This document shows positions 52,975 to 63,027 of a stretch of 64,000 nt of DNA, piece after piece. The translations under genes were made by a program, and so were the position numbers. The notes beneath the pieces were generated by a model. It was not told where the DNA came from. It worked only from the letters and a program-made list of their open reading frames with translations, and did no database searches. The stretch spans positions 1 through 64,000 of the forward strand of contig CAJWZD010000009.1 of the NCBI GenBank assembly GCA_913049685.1, given 5' to 3'. Numbering within the stretch: the stretch's first letter is position 1; every line of letters starts with the position of its first letter. This DNA is from an uncultured Fidelibacterota bacterium (GTDB lineage Bacteria; Fidelibacterota; Marinisomatia; Marinisomatales; TCS55).

Positions 52975-54003
52975 ATGATTGACCGAAGAAAATTTATAAA
53001 ATCTATTTCTGCGCTAGGTCTTTCTCTGCCAGCATTAAATTCTAGTTTACTGGGAAAACCAAACGCATCAATAAAAAACAATCCTGTAATACTTTGCAGT
53101 CGAGGTGAAAAATGGGGTAAAAAAGTATTAAGGCCTGGGTGGGATATTCTTAGAAAAAATGGTTCACTTTTGGATGCAATTGAACTTTCGGCTAATGTGA
53201 CGGAACTAGATCCAGAAGATACTTCAGTGGGATATGGCGGATTACCGAATATGAATGGGGTGGTGCAATTAGATGCATCTATAATGAATGGATCGGATCA
53301 CAATTGTGGTTCTGTTGCTTGCATAGAGGGAATCAAAACTCCTAGTTCAGTTGCTCGTCTGGTTATGGAAAGAACTGATCATATTCATTTAGTAGGTAAA
53401 GGTGCTCAGGATTTCGCTCTAATGCATGGTTTCAAAATTGAGAATTTACTAACGGAGAATACTAGAAAGATTTGGGTTAAATGGCGGGAAAACCTTTCCG
53501 ACAAAGACGATTACCTACCTCCTTTGAATAGTAATGATTCTGGAAAAAGAACAACTGGAACTATTAATGTTCTAGGATTAAACAATGATGGAGATATCGC
53601 AGGTATCACAACAACTAGTGGACTTGCATGGAAAATCCCTGGAAGAATTGGAGATTCTCCTATAATTGGAGCAGGTCTTTATGTTGACAATGAAGTTGGA
53701 GCTGTAGGAGCAACTGGAAGAGGTGAGGAAATGATAAGGTCATGTGGATCGTTCTTGGGGGTAGAGTTGATGCGCAATGGCAAAAGCCCGCAAGAAGCTT
53801 GCGAGGAAGTATGTAAACGCATTGTCGATATCAATGGAGGGCCTTCTAAGGTTAATTTTAATGATAAGATTGTTGCTCTCGGGAAAAATGGTGAGGTTGG
53901 CTGCGCTTCAATTCGAGAAAAAAAAGGGCAGAATCCAGAAATTGCTACATGGTCTAAGAAGGGCTTTAAAGTGACAAAAGGAACCTATCTTATTGAGATA
54001 TAG
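52975..54003 (+). CDS. Glycosylasparaginase (N4-(beta-GlcNAc)-L-asparaginase), Tat-exported
   Basis: 342 residues. The N terminus DRRKFIKSISALGLSLPAL is a twin-arginine-like signal. The Ntn-hydrolase core follows: SVGYGGLPNMNGVVQLDA, then the autocleavage site TTGTINVLGL, whose Thr becomes the new N-terminal nucleophile, and GAVGATGRGEEM. It splits the sugar-Asn bond of glycopeptides or isoaspartyl-like amides. An AAGGAG ribosome site sits before the ATG. Confidence 0.9.
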   Translation: MIDRRKFIKSISALGLSLPALNSSLLGKPNASIKNNPVILCSRGEKWGKKVLRPGWDILRKNGSLLDAIELSANVTELDPEDTSVGYGGLPNMNGVVQLDASIMNGSDHNCGSVACIEGIKTPSSVARLVMERTDHIHLVGKGAQDFALMHGFKIENLLTENTRKIWVKWRENLSDKDDYLPPLNSNDSGKRTTGTINVLGLNNDGDIAGITTTSGLAWKIPGRIGDSPIIGAGLYVDNEVGAVGATGRGEEMIRSCGSFLGVELMRNGKSPQEACEEVCKRIVDINGGPSKVNFNDKIVALGKNGEVGCASIREKKGQNPEIATWSKKGFKVTKGTYLIEI

Positions 54004-54035
54004 TGAGGCGCTAATAAAATGTAATTATTATTTTA

Positions 54036-55922
54036 ATGAGATCAAAAAGAACAGTACTGCCTTCCCCTTTTATTTCAAGAATTAGTATCGCTAACAAAGG
54101 CGGATTTGTTATAAACTCAGATACCAATGAGAAGTATTTTGTTGGTCAGGCATTTTTGAAAGGTGCGCTTGATGGAGATACGGTTAAAGTTCGTATAGAT
54201 GAAACAAAGCAAGCCCAAATAACTGCAAAAATTGAAAGCATCTTAAGTAGGAATAAAAGTGTCTTTACTGCTAAGGTTTTCGCGAAAAAAAGTCAACTAG
54301 CAGCATTGCTTTATCCCTTCCAAGCGAAACCTATTACAATCAAAGAAAACGCAGTTAGAGCCTCTATTGGAGACATCGTAAAAATAAAAATTGTTAATTG
54401 GCGCGAAAACCACAAAACGGCATATGCAAAAGTTATATCTATAGTTTCCAATAAAAATGATGCTAATTCTGATTTTTTGTTTATTGCAGGAAGATATGAA
54501 CTAGACAAGCTCCCTAAGATTGAAATTAATGATGATGAGTGCGCTAAATATAAATCAATTCTCGATGAAAATAGTAAAAATAGAGTTGACTTAACTGACA
54601 TTCCTACAATTACCATTGATCCAGATAATGCTCGCGATTTTGATGATGCCCTAAGTATTGTCAAGAAAAAATATGGTTATGATCTATATATTCACATTGC
54701 GGACGTATCAACTTATGTTAAAGAAGGTGAGCCTGTTGATATCTGCGCTAAAGAAAGAGCAAATAGCTATTATTTTCCGGAGAAAGTATTTCATATGTTG
54801 CCTGAAGTACTTTCTACTGATTTATGCTCATTGGTGCCCAATAAAGATAGATTAGCCCTCACTTTAAAAGTAGAAATAGATGCTAACTACTCTATTATTA
54901 ATTACGCGTTTTTTGAATCAATAATTAATAGCGACAAAAGGTTTACCTACACTGAGGTCTCTAGCATATTAAAGAAATTGAATTCAAGCTCTTTTGCAGA
55001 TTCACTAGATTTGTTAAATGAGCTGACTAGCGATTTTAAGAGCAGGCGTCTAAATGATGGATTAAGTTTTGCTCATCATGAAGTTATCTTTACTAAAGAT
55101 CGTAAAAATAATTATAACCCTCTTACGATAAAAAAAGATGAAGATTCCCACAGGATTGTTGAAGAGTGCATGTTAATTGCAAATAGAATTGCTGCAAAAG
55201 AAATTATTGATTTGAACAAAGATTCAAATCGATCAGGCTTATTTAGAAATCATGATATACCAGATCAAAAAAATGAGGACTATATTAATAATATTATAGC
55301 AAAATTTTCTAAGGCGAAGACAGACTCACAAAAACTGACTATAAAATCAATCAATGAATTCTTCAATTATTTTCATGGCACAGATTTATACAATATCATA
55401 TCGATGTTATTCATAAGAAAAATGCAGAAAGCATTTTATTCAACCTATAGTATCGGTCACTATGGATTGGGTTTTAATGAGTATACCCACTTTACTAGCC
55501 CAATAAGGAGGTACTCTGACCTTTTAGTTCATCGAATTATAAAAAAACGATTTAAAAATTTTAACACTCTTCCTGATTCAATAATTTTTTGCAACTCTGG
55601 TGAACTAAAAGCCAAACAAGCTTCTAGAGACTATACAAAAATAAAGAGTTTGAGATGGCTTAAGAATCAAGAAGATAAAATACTTCATGGAATTATTACA
55701 AATATTAAACCCTCGCTTATAACACTTTGTGAAACCTCATCAGAAACTACAGGCTATATAGAAACTCGAACGCTTCCCAGGGACCTTTATAATCTATCGT
55801 CAAATAGATTGATACTTTTAGGAAAATTTTCAAAGAACAGGTATGAGGTAGGCCAAAAAATAGATATTAAGATTGATCAGATAGACATGCTAAATCAACA
55901 TGTGACTTTCACGCTACAATAA
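54036..55922 (+). CDS. rnr: Ribonuclease R (RNB family)
   Basis: 628 residues. N-terminal cold-shock-like OB domains (about 1-180) are followed by the RNB catalytic core (TIDPDNARDFDDALSI with the metal Asp residues, SYYFPEKVFHMLPEVLS, HYGLGFNEYTHFTSPIRRYSDLLVHR) and a short C-terminal S1-like part. It degrades structured RNA 3' to 5'. The E. coli enzyme has 813 residues; this one lacks the extra N-terminal helical and C-terminal Lys-rich parts, as in many small genomes. Confidence 0.93.
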   Translation: MRSKRTVLPSPFISRISIANKGGFVINSDTNEKYFVGQAFLKGALDGDTVKVRIDETKQAQITAKIESILSRNKSVFTAKVFAKKSQLAALLYPFQAKPITIKENAVRASIGDIVKIKIVNWRENHKTAYAKVISIVSNKNDANSDFLFIAGRYELDKLPKIEINDDECAKYKSILDENSKNRVDLTDIPTITIDPDNARDFDDALSIVKKKYGYDLYIHIADVSTYVKEGEPVDICAKERANSYYFPEKVFHMLPEVLSTDLCSLVPNKDRLALTLKVEIDANYSIINYAFFESIINSDKRFTYTEVSSILKKLNSSSFADSLDLLNELTSDFKSRRLNDGLSFAHHEVIFTKDRKNNYNPLTIKKDEDSHRIVEECMLIANRIAAKEIIDLNKDSNRSGLFRNHDIPDQKNEDYINNIIAKFSKAKTDSQKLTIKSINEFFNYFHGTDLYNIISMLFIRKMQKAFYSTYSIGHYGLGFNEYTHFTSPIRRYSDLLVHRIIKKRFKNFNTLPDSIIFCNSGELKAKQASRDYTKIKSLRWLKNQEDKILHGIITNIKPSLITLCETSSETTGYIETRTLPRDLYNLSSNRLILLGKFSKNRYEVGQKIDIKIDQIDMLNQHVTFTLQ

Positions 55923-55924
55923 TT

Positions 55925-57025
55925 TTATCTGATTAAAGACTCAAACAGATTATCATAGTCTACAATTATATTTTTCCAATCAAATCGGGTAAACAGTTTT
56001 TTTTGTGAAAATTTTCGTGTTGCTTCAATATCCAATATGCACTTTTTTAATTTAATATATAAATCCTCATTATTAGAGTATATGTGTTTTGAGTGTAATG
56101 CTTGGGGTAGTAGTTCAGGATATGTCAGCCTGTTTGGTAAAAGCGGATAAGTGTTACAATACATAGATTCCACAACACTTCCACCAAAAAAATCTTGATT
56201 GCTTGTGACTGGTAAAATATCGGCAATCCAAACCCATTTTGCGTATTCTGAAAATTCGTCACAATATCCATAATGAGCTATTTGATTTTTAAGTATTTTT
56301 CTTGCTTCTAAAAAAATATTGGGCTTAGAGTTAAAACTTTCTCCAAGCAGGGCCACTTTAAAATTAATGCCTTCATCCTTTAACCTGTACAGGCTTTGAA
56401 AGAACGGTTCTGGATTTTTATCATATTCCCATCTATGATTCCATACTATGAGTGGTTCATGCTTTGCTAATGTTTTATATTTATCAAACTTAGATAAATC
56501 CATACCTAGGTAGAGAACTTCGCTTTTTCTTTGAATTTTTTGCATTACATCTAATTCATTTCGATCGGGGAAATTTTTTAAAAATTTTAATCCTTCATTT
56601 TGAAATGATTTATAGTGATAGTTTGAATTGAATAAGACATGATCAGCAGCTAATGCTGATGATATGTTTATAAATCCATACTGCCTGTCACGTTTTTTTT
56701 GTAAATCTCTGTCATTTATCGACCATGGATAAGATAGCTGATTTTCATGAAAATAAATAGCAATCGGCAGCTTGTAGGAACGCGTTCTTGTAAGACTAAG
56801 GAACGTTGTAAGGTCTAACATGTCTGTTACCAGTACAAGATCAGGGTTGTAATCTAATTCCATAAACTCATTTGCTAGCGTAATTGCACCTCCCCTCATT
56901 CTCCACTTCCAATATTTGCCCGGTAAGGAAATAATTTCAATTTTGTGATTACTGTACTGCTTGAGTCCAGATGCCCATAGCTTATGAGATCCAGAAAAAT
57001 ATGGCTCAATTAAAACTATTCTCAT
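55925..57025 (-). CDS. tRNA-queuosine alpha-mannosyltransferase-like glycosyltransferase (DUF3524)
   Basis: 366 residues with the DUF3524 N-terminal domain (EPYFSGSHKLWASGL, WKWRMRGGAITLA, IYFHENQLSYPW) and a GT4-like second half (WNHRWEYDKNPEPFF, DFFGGSVVESMYCNTYPLLPNRLTYPE). The vertebrate homologue (GTDC1/QTMAN) adds mannose to queuosine in tRNA-Asp; bacterial members are less studied. It converges on the rnr gene with two bases between their ends. Confidence 0.88.
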   Translation of the reverse strand: MRIVLIEPYFSGSHKLWASGLKQYSNHKIEIISLPGKYWKWRMRGGAITLANEFMELDYNPDLVLVTDMLDLTTFLSLTRTRSYKLPIAIYFHENQLSYPWSINDRDLQKKRDRQYGFINISSALAADHVLFNSNYHYKSFQNEGLKFLKNFPDRNELDVMQKIQRKSEVLYLGMDLSKFDKYKTLAKHEPLIVWNHRWEYDKNPEPFFQSLYRLKDEGINFKVALLGESFNSKPNIFLEARKILKNQIAHYGYCDEFSEYAKWVWIADILPVTSNQDFFGGSVVESMYCNTYPLLPNRLTYPELLPQALHSKHIYSNNEDLYIKLKKCILDIEATRKFSQKKLFTRFDWKNIIVDYDNLFESLIR

Positions 57026-57037
57026 AAAATGATTTAA

Positions 57038-58768
57038 TTAATTTTTAGTTTCGTACGATAAGTCGTAGCGCTCTTTTAAAACAGGTCGCATGCTTTGAAT
57101 TGAAGTCTCAAAATTGCTTAATGAAGTATCTTTTAGAAAATTAAGGTCTTTTAAGATTTTCTCTATTTTTGAGTCAACTCCAGAAATAAAAACTTCAGTA
57201 TTTTTTTTCAAAGAGTTTTTAATAAGATCTTCTAAGGCATATATACCTGTTATATCAATCATTGAAACATTGCTTAGGTCTACAATTAGAACTTCATGTT
57301 CATCTGTTCTGACATAGGATTCAATCATTGGTTCGATTGATCCAAAGAATAAGGGGCCATCTGGCTTGAGGATTTTAACGGGTAGCTCATCAAGCTTCTT
57401 TTTATCATGATTCTCCAAGGCAAATTTTGTTTCAGTTAAATTGCTTATTATCTTCTTTGAATTAGATTGAAAAACTAATTTTATTTCATTCCTTGAGCCG
57501 ATAACTGCAAAAACTACACCAATTGCTATAGCGATCATTAAATCTTCAAAAACTGTAATTATTAATACGATTGTAAAAATTGATAGATCAGTTTTTGGAA
57601 GCTTTCTAAGAACAGGGAGGATTCTATAATCCATAATTTCAATGCCAACTTTGAATAAGATTGCTGCTAAGCAAGCTGTTGGTATAATAGCTACCAATGA
57701 ACCTAAACCAAGTAATATAGCTAATAATGTTGCACCATGTATAATTGAGGCAAGTGGAGTTTTAGCTCCAAATTTTATATTAGCAACAGTTCGCATTGTG
57801 GCGGTTGCGGTAGTGACTCCACCAAAGAGACCAGCTGCCATATTTGCCATTCCCTGTCCGAATGTTTCACGATCGCTACTGTGACGAGTATTGGTCAAAT
57901 TATCAGCAACTTTGCAGCTAAGTAAGCTGTCCAATATAGCTAAACCAGATAAAGCAAGTGCTGGAATAATAAATTGTCTTATCCTAGAAAGGTCAGGAAT
58001 ATAAAAACTAAAAACATTGCCCTCTGAAGCGCTACCCATTTTATCTCCAATATAGGGTATGTCTAAATTCATAAAATAAGCAATGCTTGTACCCATAATT
58101 AAAGCTGCGAGTGGAGAAGGAATAGCCTGAAGGCGGCCAATTTTTTTTTCGATAACTGGCCACATAAATAAAATCAATAAGCATGGCAAAGAAACAATTA
58201 AAGCTTCTGAATTATAGTTTTTAAATGTGTGGTTTAAATTTAAAATAATTTCATGAATACTTGACTGAACTTCAAGACCAACAAAGGCATTTAATTGAGT
58301 TAGAATAACTATGACACCTATGCCACACATGAAGCCAGCTATTACCGGGTAAGGAGTATAATGAATAAATCTTGAAATTTTTAAAAGCGAGATACAGACA
58401 AGAATCAAACCGCTTAAAAATATAATTGAAAAAGCAGCAACAAGATCTGGATTATTAAGTTCGCCAATAACAAAAAAGCTCATAAATCCAGCAATTTGAG
58501 CAGCCTTTGGAGCTGTGGGGCCACTCACACCAACCATACATCCTCCAAAAAGTCCCCCTATTAATCCACCAGCAATTGCACCCCAAATTCCTGCGATAGG
58601 GCCAAGTTGTGAAATTTCACCAAAAGCTAAAGCAAGCGGAAGTGCAATAATACCAACAGTAATTCCTGCCAGCACGTCTCCTTTTATATTGGTACCAAGA
58701 GATCTAATATTTGAACGTGGATCGATTTCTTCTAAATTGCTTTTTAGAAAAAATAATATTTTCTTCAT
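57038..58768 (-). CDS. SulP-family anion transporter with STAS domain
   Basis: 576 residues. The membrane core (about 25-430) has DVLAGITVGIIALPLALAFG, GLIGGLFGGCMVGVSGPTAP and NMAAGLFGGVTTATATMRTVANI. A C-terminal STAS domain (about 470-565) has VLIVDLSNVSMIDITGIYALEDL. SulP proteins carry sulfate, bicarbonate or dicarboxylates. Marine members often take up bicarbonate with sodium. It follows the amidohydrolase gene by 73 bases on the same strand. Confidence 0.92.
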   Translation of the reverse strand: MKKILFFLKSNLEEIDPRSNIRSLGTNIKGDVLAGITVGIIALPLALAFGEISQLGPIAGIWGAIAGGLIGGLFGGCMVGVSGPTAPKAAQIAGFMSFFVIGELNNPDLVAAFSIIFLSGLILVCISLLKISRFIHYTPYPVIAGFMCGIGVIVILTQLNAFVGLEVQSSIHEIILNLNHTFKNYNSEALIVSLPCLLILFMWPVIEKKIGRLQAIPSPLAALIMGTSIAYFMNLDIPYIGDKMGSASEGNVFSFYIPDLSRIRQFIIPALALSGLAILDSLLSCKVADNLTNTRHSSDRETFGQGMANMAAGLFGGVTTATATMRTVANIKFGAKTPLASIIHGATLLAILLGLGSLVAIIPTACLAAILFKVGIEIMDYRILPVLRKLPKTDLSIFTIVLIITVFEDLMIAIAIGVVFAVIGSRNEIKLVFQSNSKKIISNLTETKFALENHDKKKLDELPVKILKPDGPLFFGSIEPMIESYVRTDEHEVLIVDLSNVSMIDITGIYALEDLIKNSLKKNTEVFISGVDSKIEKILKDLNFLKDTSLSNFETSIQSMRPVLKERYDLSYETKN

Positions 58769-58841
58769 AGGAAAATTTACACAACAAAAAAATTTCTACA
58801 TAAAGGACAATTAATCTTATTTCGTAATTATCGTTCTATGT

Positions 58842-61800
58842 CTATTTTTTAAAATAGAGCTTTTGGGAGGGCATTGGATTTGGAAACACTCTGGATGCGT
58901 CCTTACCACTGTATACCACTCCATTTTTAACCACGTATTCAATAGTTCTCGTATTTCTAATGTTTTCAAGGGGATTTTTTTGCATAATAACAAAGTCTGC
59001 AAGTTTTCCAGGTTCTACAGACCCAAGAATATGATCAAGCCCATGGTGCTTAAATCCATTAATTGTTGCTATTTCAATAGCATCATAATTAGAGAAACTT
59101 CCATGAGTAAATAATTCCATCTCCCAATGAGCACCTAGACCCATCATATTTCCATGAGCACCCATTTGCATTGTTATTCCTCGATCGTATAATTTCTTCA
59201 TCGTAAGGCCCATTTGAGCGGCATAATGGTCATCAGGCCAATAAAAAGTTGGCCGACGTAGTTTTATGAGCTCATCCTTTCTAAAAAAATTCAATAATTT
59301 TCTATCCTCCCACAGTCTTTCTGTTTGATAAAAAAATGTTTCTCCTGATGGTCCATTGTAAACAACAATAAATGTTGGAGTGATTCCCAGTTTAGTGCTT
59401 TTCAATAGCTGAACGACATCTTCATAGATTGGCTCTAAGCCAAGAGTATGCTCTAAACCAGTAAAGCCATCAATGATCTGGGTTAAATTCATCTGAGGAT
59501 TTGAAAAAGATTCACTAATAATATTTACACCTAACTGTCTTGAGGCTTCAACCAGATGTTGCCTCGCTATCCGATTGTGATTTGAATAGTCTTTTACTGC
59601 CGTTGCCCCATGATCCTTATTAAATTGAACATGTTCTAGTGCATCGCTCAATGATTTAATTGGTCGGTACATTTTAGTTCGATATTTGGTGACAAAAATT
59701 GGATCTCCCACAGAAAATATTCTAGGACCGTCTATATTGCCCTTTTGCAACATGTCAGAAACCCAAAAATCTTTTTGAGTTGTTCCATAAACATCATACA
59801 TGGTAGTAACACCATAAGCAAGATTTGCTTTAAGCCCATAAAGATTTTGCTCTATCACGTTCAAAGCGGATATTGGACTTCCGTAGTGCCCGTGCGCATC
59901 AAACATTCCTGGCATTATAGTCCTTCCTTCCATGTCAAAAACTTTTGCTGACTTTGGAATCCTTACTTCATCTCCTACTGAAATAATTTTATTGTTTCTA
60001 ACAAGAATCGAAACACCTTCTAAGATATCTTTATCCTCATTCATTGTTAAAACTCTGACATTCTTAAAGACTATTGTGGTTGAGGGCTTGTCAATATCGT
60101 ATGAAAAAGATATATTATTTTTAGTTAGCTTAGACTTTTTTTCAATGATAGCTTTTAAAGATTTCTCATAATGATGCTTTCCTCGCGTCCACATTAGAGA
60201 ATTTCCATCTGAAGACCATGACATAAAATCTCCATCATATTTTTTATCTACACGCTGTGTGAATCCAAGATTATCTTCTGCGCTAATAGATACAGCTTTG
60301 CCAAAGAATTCAAAGGGAGTAACATAGCTTCTATGGTATTCTCTAAAGGCAATCCAATCCATGTTGGGAGAAATGATGGCTCGCGTAGCATGAGGAAATT
60401 TATATACCTCTCTTTCATCCAAGCCTGACCTTGAAATTGACTTCAAAGTCAATACATCTCCAACATAGTCTGAAAAATATATTCGATTATCATTTCCAAA
60501 AAGAACACTTGGTGGTCTTTTAGCATATCTATTTCTACTCCATGTAATTGAAGCTAGAATCTTCTCTGAACCATTTTCATTTAAGATTAATTCAAAATCC
60601 GTTTGACGTTCGAGGTGATTTCCATTCATTAGTGAACCTGCACCTCTCATATAAGCTAATGCGCCGTCATTGGATGATGTAATTGAACCATATTGACTTG
60701 ATTTTTTTGTAATTTTCTTCTTCTTATTCCCGCTAAGATCTATCTGAAAAACGGCACCCATTTCATTGTCATTCCATGAAGCATAATACACTTTCCTTGT
60801 CCTAGGATCATAGTGAGGACTGGTTTCATGATCAGTTGACTCAGTGAGATTTTTTATTTTTGTTCCGTTTTTTAAATAAAGGTCACCTAAGCTTTCGTAA
60901 AGAATTCCTGCAGGCGTTTGCTGAGACCAGCGATGCGATCTAGTCACTGCTTTATCTCTTGGAACATCCAGTTTAAAACGAATGGTTTCCTTTACTTGTC
61001 TTTTTACTCTGGCAGTGAAATTTATTTTTTTTGTTTTCATGGTAACTACATTTACGGAATGAATTCCTCCATCATAAGAAATGAAAATTTCTTTATTATT
61101 CGGGTGCCAACTCATATTCGTGTAAGAACCATAGAAACTGCCACCATCCATACGGTCAAAATCTAAATTTCGGTTTACTATTTTTTCTTCGTTAGTTTGA
61201 ATATTCCTAACAACAAGCACTGTTTGCCTGTCATCACGATGAACATAAGCTAAAAATTTACCATCCTGGGATAGCGTAGGGTTCGCAGCGCCTCCTGCTC
61301 TATCAACATAAGTTTTTATTTCACCATTTTGAATATTATATGTTTTAATTCTGTCACCACTTCGATACAAAGGGCCGTCTCCATGAGAAAAATAAATAAG
61401 GTTATTTGTAGGGTGCATTGCAAAGTGATTAACGGGTGATCGTGAGCCAGCAGGGATAATTTCCTGTTTTTTCCCATACATATTAAATCTGTAAACCGGG
61501 TGTCTGACTTTCATATTTAACGCTGTTCCAAAAACATGTTTTCCATCCGTAGACCATGTCCCTTGGTGGACAGGAATATCCATTTTACTTACATTTTTCA
61601 TATTACCTGTTTTAATATTTTGAACCCAAAGGTCATCGCTACCGCTTCTATCAGAAGTAAACAGTATTTTTTCTCCATCAGGGCTAAATCGAGGTAACAT
61701 ATTCCATGAAGTACCTTTAGTGATAGCTTCTGCCGTTCCACCGCTTGAAGGCATTAAATAAATATGCCCTAATAAATCAAAAGCTATTGTTTTGCCGTTT

Positions 61801-61919
61801 GGCGAAATATCCACACTAATGAGGGTACCCTCTGAAGTATCAAAAGATAATGTAGTATCGTTTTGACCTGCAAAGGCAAAGACTATTATAAACCCCCAAT
61901 TAAGTAGCCAACTTTTCAT
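58842..61919 (-). CDS. Exported TolB-propeller / amidohydrolase fusion protein
   Basis: 1025 residues. A signal peptide precedes a TolB-like WD40 propeller (about 25-590, repeats such as LPRFSPDGEKILFTSDRSGSDDLW). The amidohydrolase barrel (about 600-1000) has GMFDAHGHYGSP with the HxH metal pair, KDYSNH, a catalytic His/Asp set in GAHGNMMGLG, and SVEPGKLADFVIM. This architecture occurs in exported hydrolases of marine bacteria with peptide- or imidazolone-type substrates. The start is preceded by AAGGAG, and a signal peptide follows it directly. Confidence 0.9.
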   Translation of the reverse strand: MKSWLLNWGFIIVFAFAGQNDTTLSFDTSEGTLISVDISPNGKTIAFDLLGHIYLMPSSGGTAEAITKGTSWNMLPRFSPDGEKILFTSDRSGSDDLWVQNIKTGNMKNVSKMDIPVHQGTWSTDGKHVFGTALNMKVRHPVYRFNMYGKKQEIIPAGSRSPVNHFAMHPTNNLIYFSHGDGPLYRSGDRIKTYNIQNGEIKTYVDRAGGAANPTLSQDGKFLAYVHRDDRQTVLVVRNIQTNEEKIVNRNLDFDRMDGGSFYGSYTNMSWHPNNKEIFISYDGGIHSVNVVTMKTKKINFTARVKRQVKETIRFKLDVPRDKAVTRSHRWSQQTPAGILYESLGDLYLKNGTKIKNLTESTDHETSPHYDPRTRKVYYASWNDNEMGAVFQIDLSGNKKKKITKKSSQYGSITSSNDGALAYMRGAGSLMNGNHLERQTDFELILNENGSEKILASITWSRNRYAKRPPSVLFGNDNRIYFSDYVGDVLTLKSISRSGLDEREVYKFPHATRAIISPNMDWIAFREYHRSYVTPFEFFGKAVSISAEDNLGFTQRVDKKYDGDFMSWSSDGNSLMWTRGKHHYEKSLKAIIEKKSKLTKNNISFSYDIDKPSTTIVFKNVRVLTMNEDKDILEGVSILVRNNKIISVGDEVRIPKSAKVFDMEGRTIMPGMFDAHGHYGSPISALNVIEQNLYGLKANLAYGVTTMYDVYGTTQKDFWVSDMLQKGNIDGPRIFSVGDPIFVTKYRTKMYRPIKSLSDALEHVQFNKDHGATAVKDYSNHNRIARQHLVEASRQLGVNIISESFSNPQMNLTQIIDGFTGLEHTLGLEPIYEDVVQLLKSTKLGITPTFIVVYNGPSGETFFYQTERLWEDRKLLNFFRKDELIKLRRPTFYWPDDHYAAQMGLTMKKLYDRGITMQMGAHGNMMGLGAHWEMELFTHGSFSNYDAIEIATINGFKHHGLDHILGSVEPGKLADFVIMQKNPLENIRNTRTIEYVVKNGVVYSGKDASRVFPNPMPSQKLYFKK

Positions 61920-62018
61920 TTTTACTCCTTGATTAACAAAACTGAATCATAAATTAACTAATTATTAAACAAATACCTTAAGAAGTGGTATTTTAGTTTA
62001 TGAAACAAATAATTACTT

Positions 62019-62969
62019 ATGAAATTTAGTTATCTCATATTGTTCAATTTATTAGTAACCCATGTATTCAGCCAAGAAGTGATTTCTTTTAATAGCTCTA
62101 ACCCTTTTGGCTTTAAAGATGTAATAACAAACTTGGATAACCAAAAAAGTCAAGAAGTCAGTGCAGTCTTACGGTTGCCAAATGGTAAGGGTCCTTTTCC
62201 TTTAGTGATAGGTGTCGCAGGAAGCTTAGATTGGGGACCGCACCACCTTAAATACCTTAAGATGTTTAGGTCGTCTGGAATTGCGACCCTAGAACTTCAA
62301 AGTTTTTCTAGTAGAGGAGTGAAATCTACGGTTGGTTCACAAATCGAGGTCACTACCGCCACTATGGTGTTGGATGCTTATCGCGCCCTTGATAAAATAT
62401 CTACTCATTCAAAAATTGATAAGAATCGAGTCGCAATCATGGGTTGGAGTCTCGGTGGAGGTGTTGCTATATTTTCAGGATGGCTGCCTTTAATTGAAAA
62501 AATAAATGCGCAGAATTCATTCGCTGCACACTTATCTATATATCCACCTTGTATTGCTCAGCCTCGAAATCCAATTTTTACAAATGCTCCGATGCACATA
62601 CTCATTGGCGAACTAGATAGCTGGGTTCCCGCTTCTGCATGCAAAGAGCTATCTGAAATGGCTGAGCAAGCAGGATCAAAAATAGGAATCACTATTTACC
62701 CAGAATCGCATCATTCATTTGATAGAGAAAGTGCCATAACTGTTAAAAAAAATGCATATAAAACTGTTGATTGCAGATTTGAAATTCGAGATGATGGTGC
62801 TGTATTGATGAGCTTTCTCAATATTCCCATGACTACACCTATTAGACAAAAAATTGGACTGGGTTTGTGTGCAGGAAAAGGCCCTAAAATGGGAGGAAAT
62901 CCAAAGTACAGAGAAGCTTCTTTTAAGTTCGCAAATCAATTTATGGTTGAACATCTACTGTCACAATAA
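62019..62969 (+). CDS. Exported dienelactone-hydrolase-family alpha/beta hydrolase
   Basis: 316 residues with a signal peptide (YLILFNLLVTHVFSQ). The fold shows the oxyanion region VIGVAGSLDWGPHH, the nucleophile elbow MGWSLGGGV, the acid in LIGELDSWVP and the catalytic His in YPESHHSFDRES. The substrate is unknown; esters or lactones are likely. It is divergent from the amidohydrolase gene. Confidence 0.88.
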   Translation: MKFSYLILFNLLVTHVFSQEVISFNSSNPFGFKDVITNLDNQKSQEVSAVLRLPNGKGPFPLVIGVAGSLDWGPHHLKYLKMFRSSGIATLELQSFSSRGVKSTVGSQIEVTTATMVLDAYRALDKISTHSKIDKNRVAIMGWSLGGGVAIFSGWLPLIEKINAQNSFAAHLSIYPPCIAQPRNPIFTNAPMHILIGELDSWVPASACKELSEMAEQAGSKIGITIYPESHHSFDRESAITVKKNAYKTVDCRFEIRDDGAVLMSFLNIPMTTPIRQKIGLGLCAGKGPKMGGNPKYREASFKFANQFMVEHLLSQ

Positions 62970-63027
62970 TGATGCTTCCTCATTTGTCATGTTCCTGTAT
63001 ATATTTATACCAATAAAATAAATACGT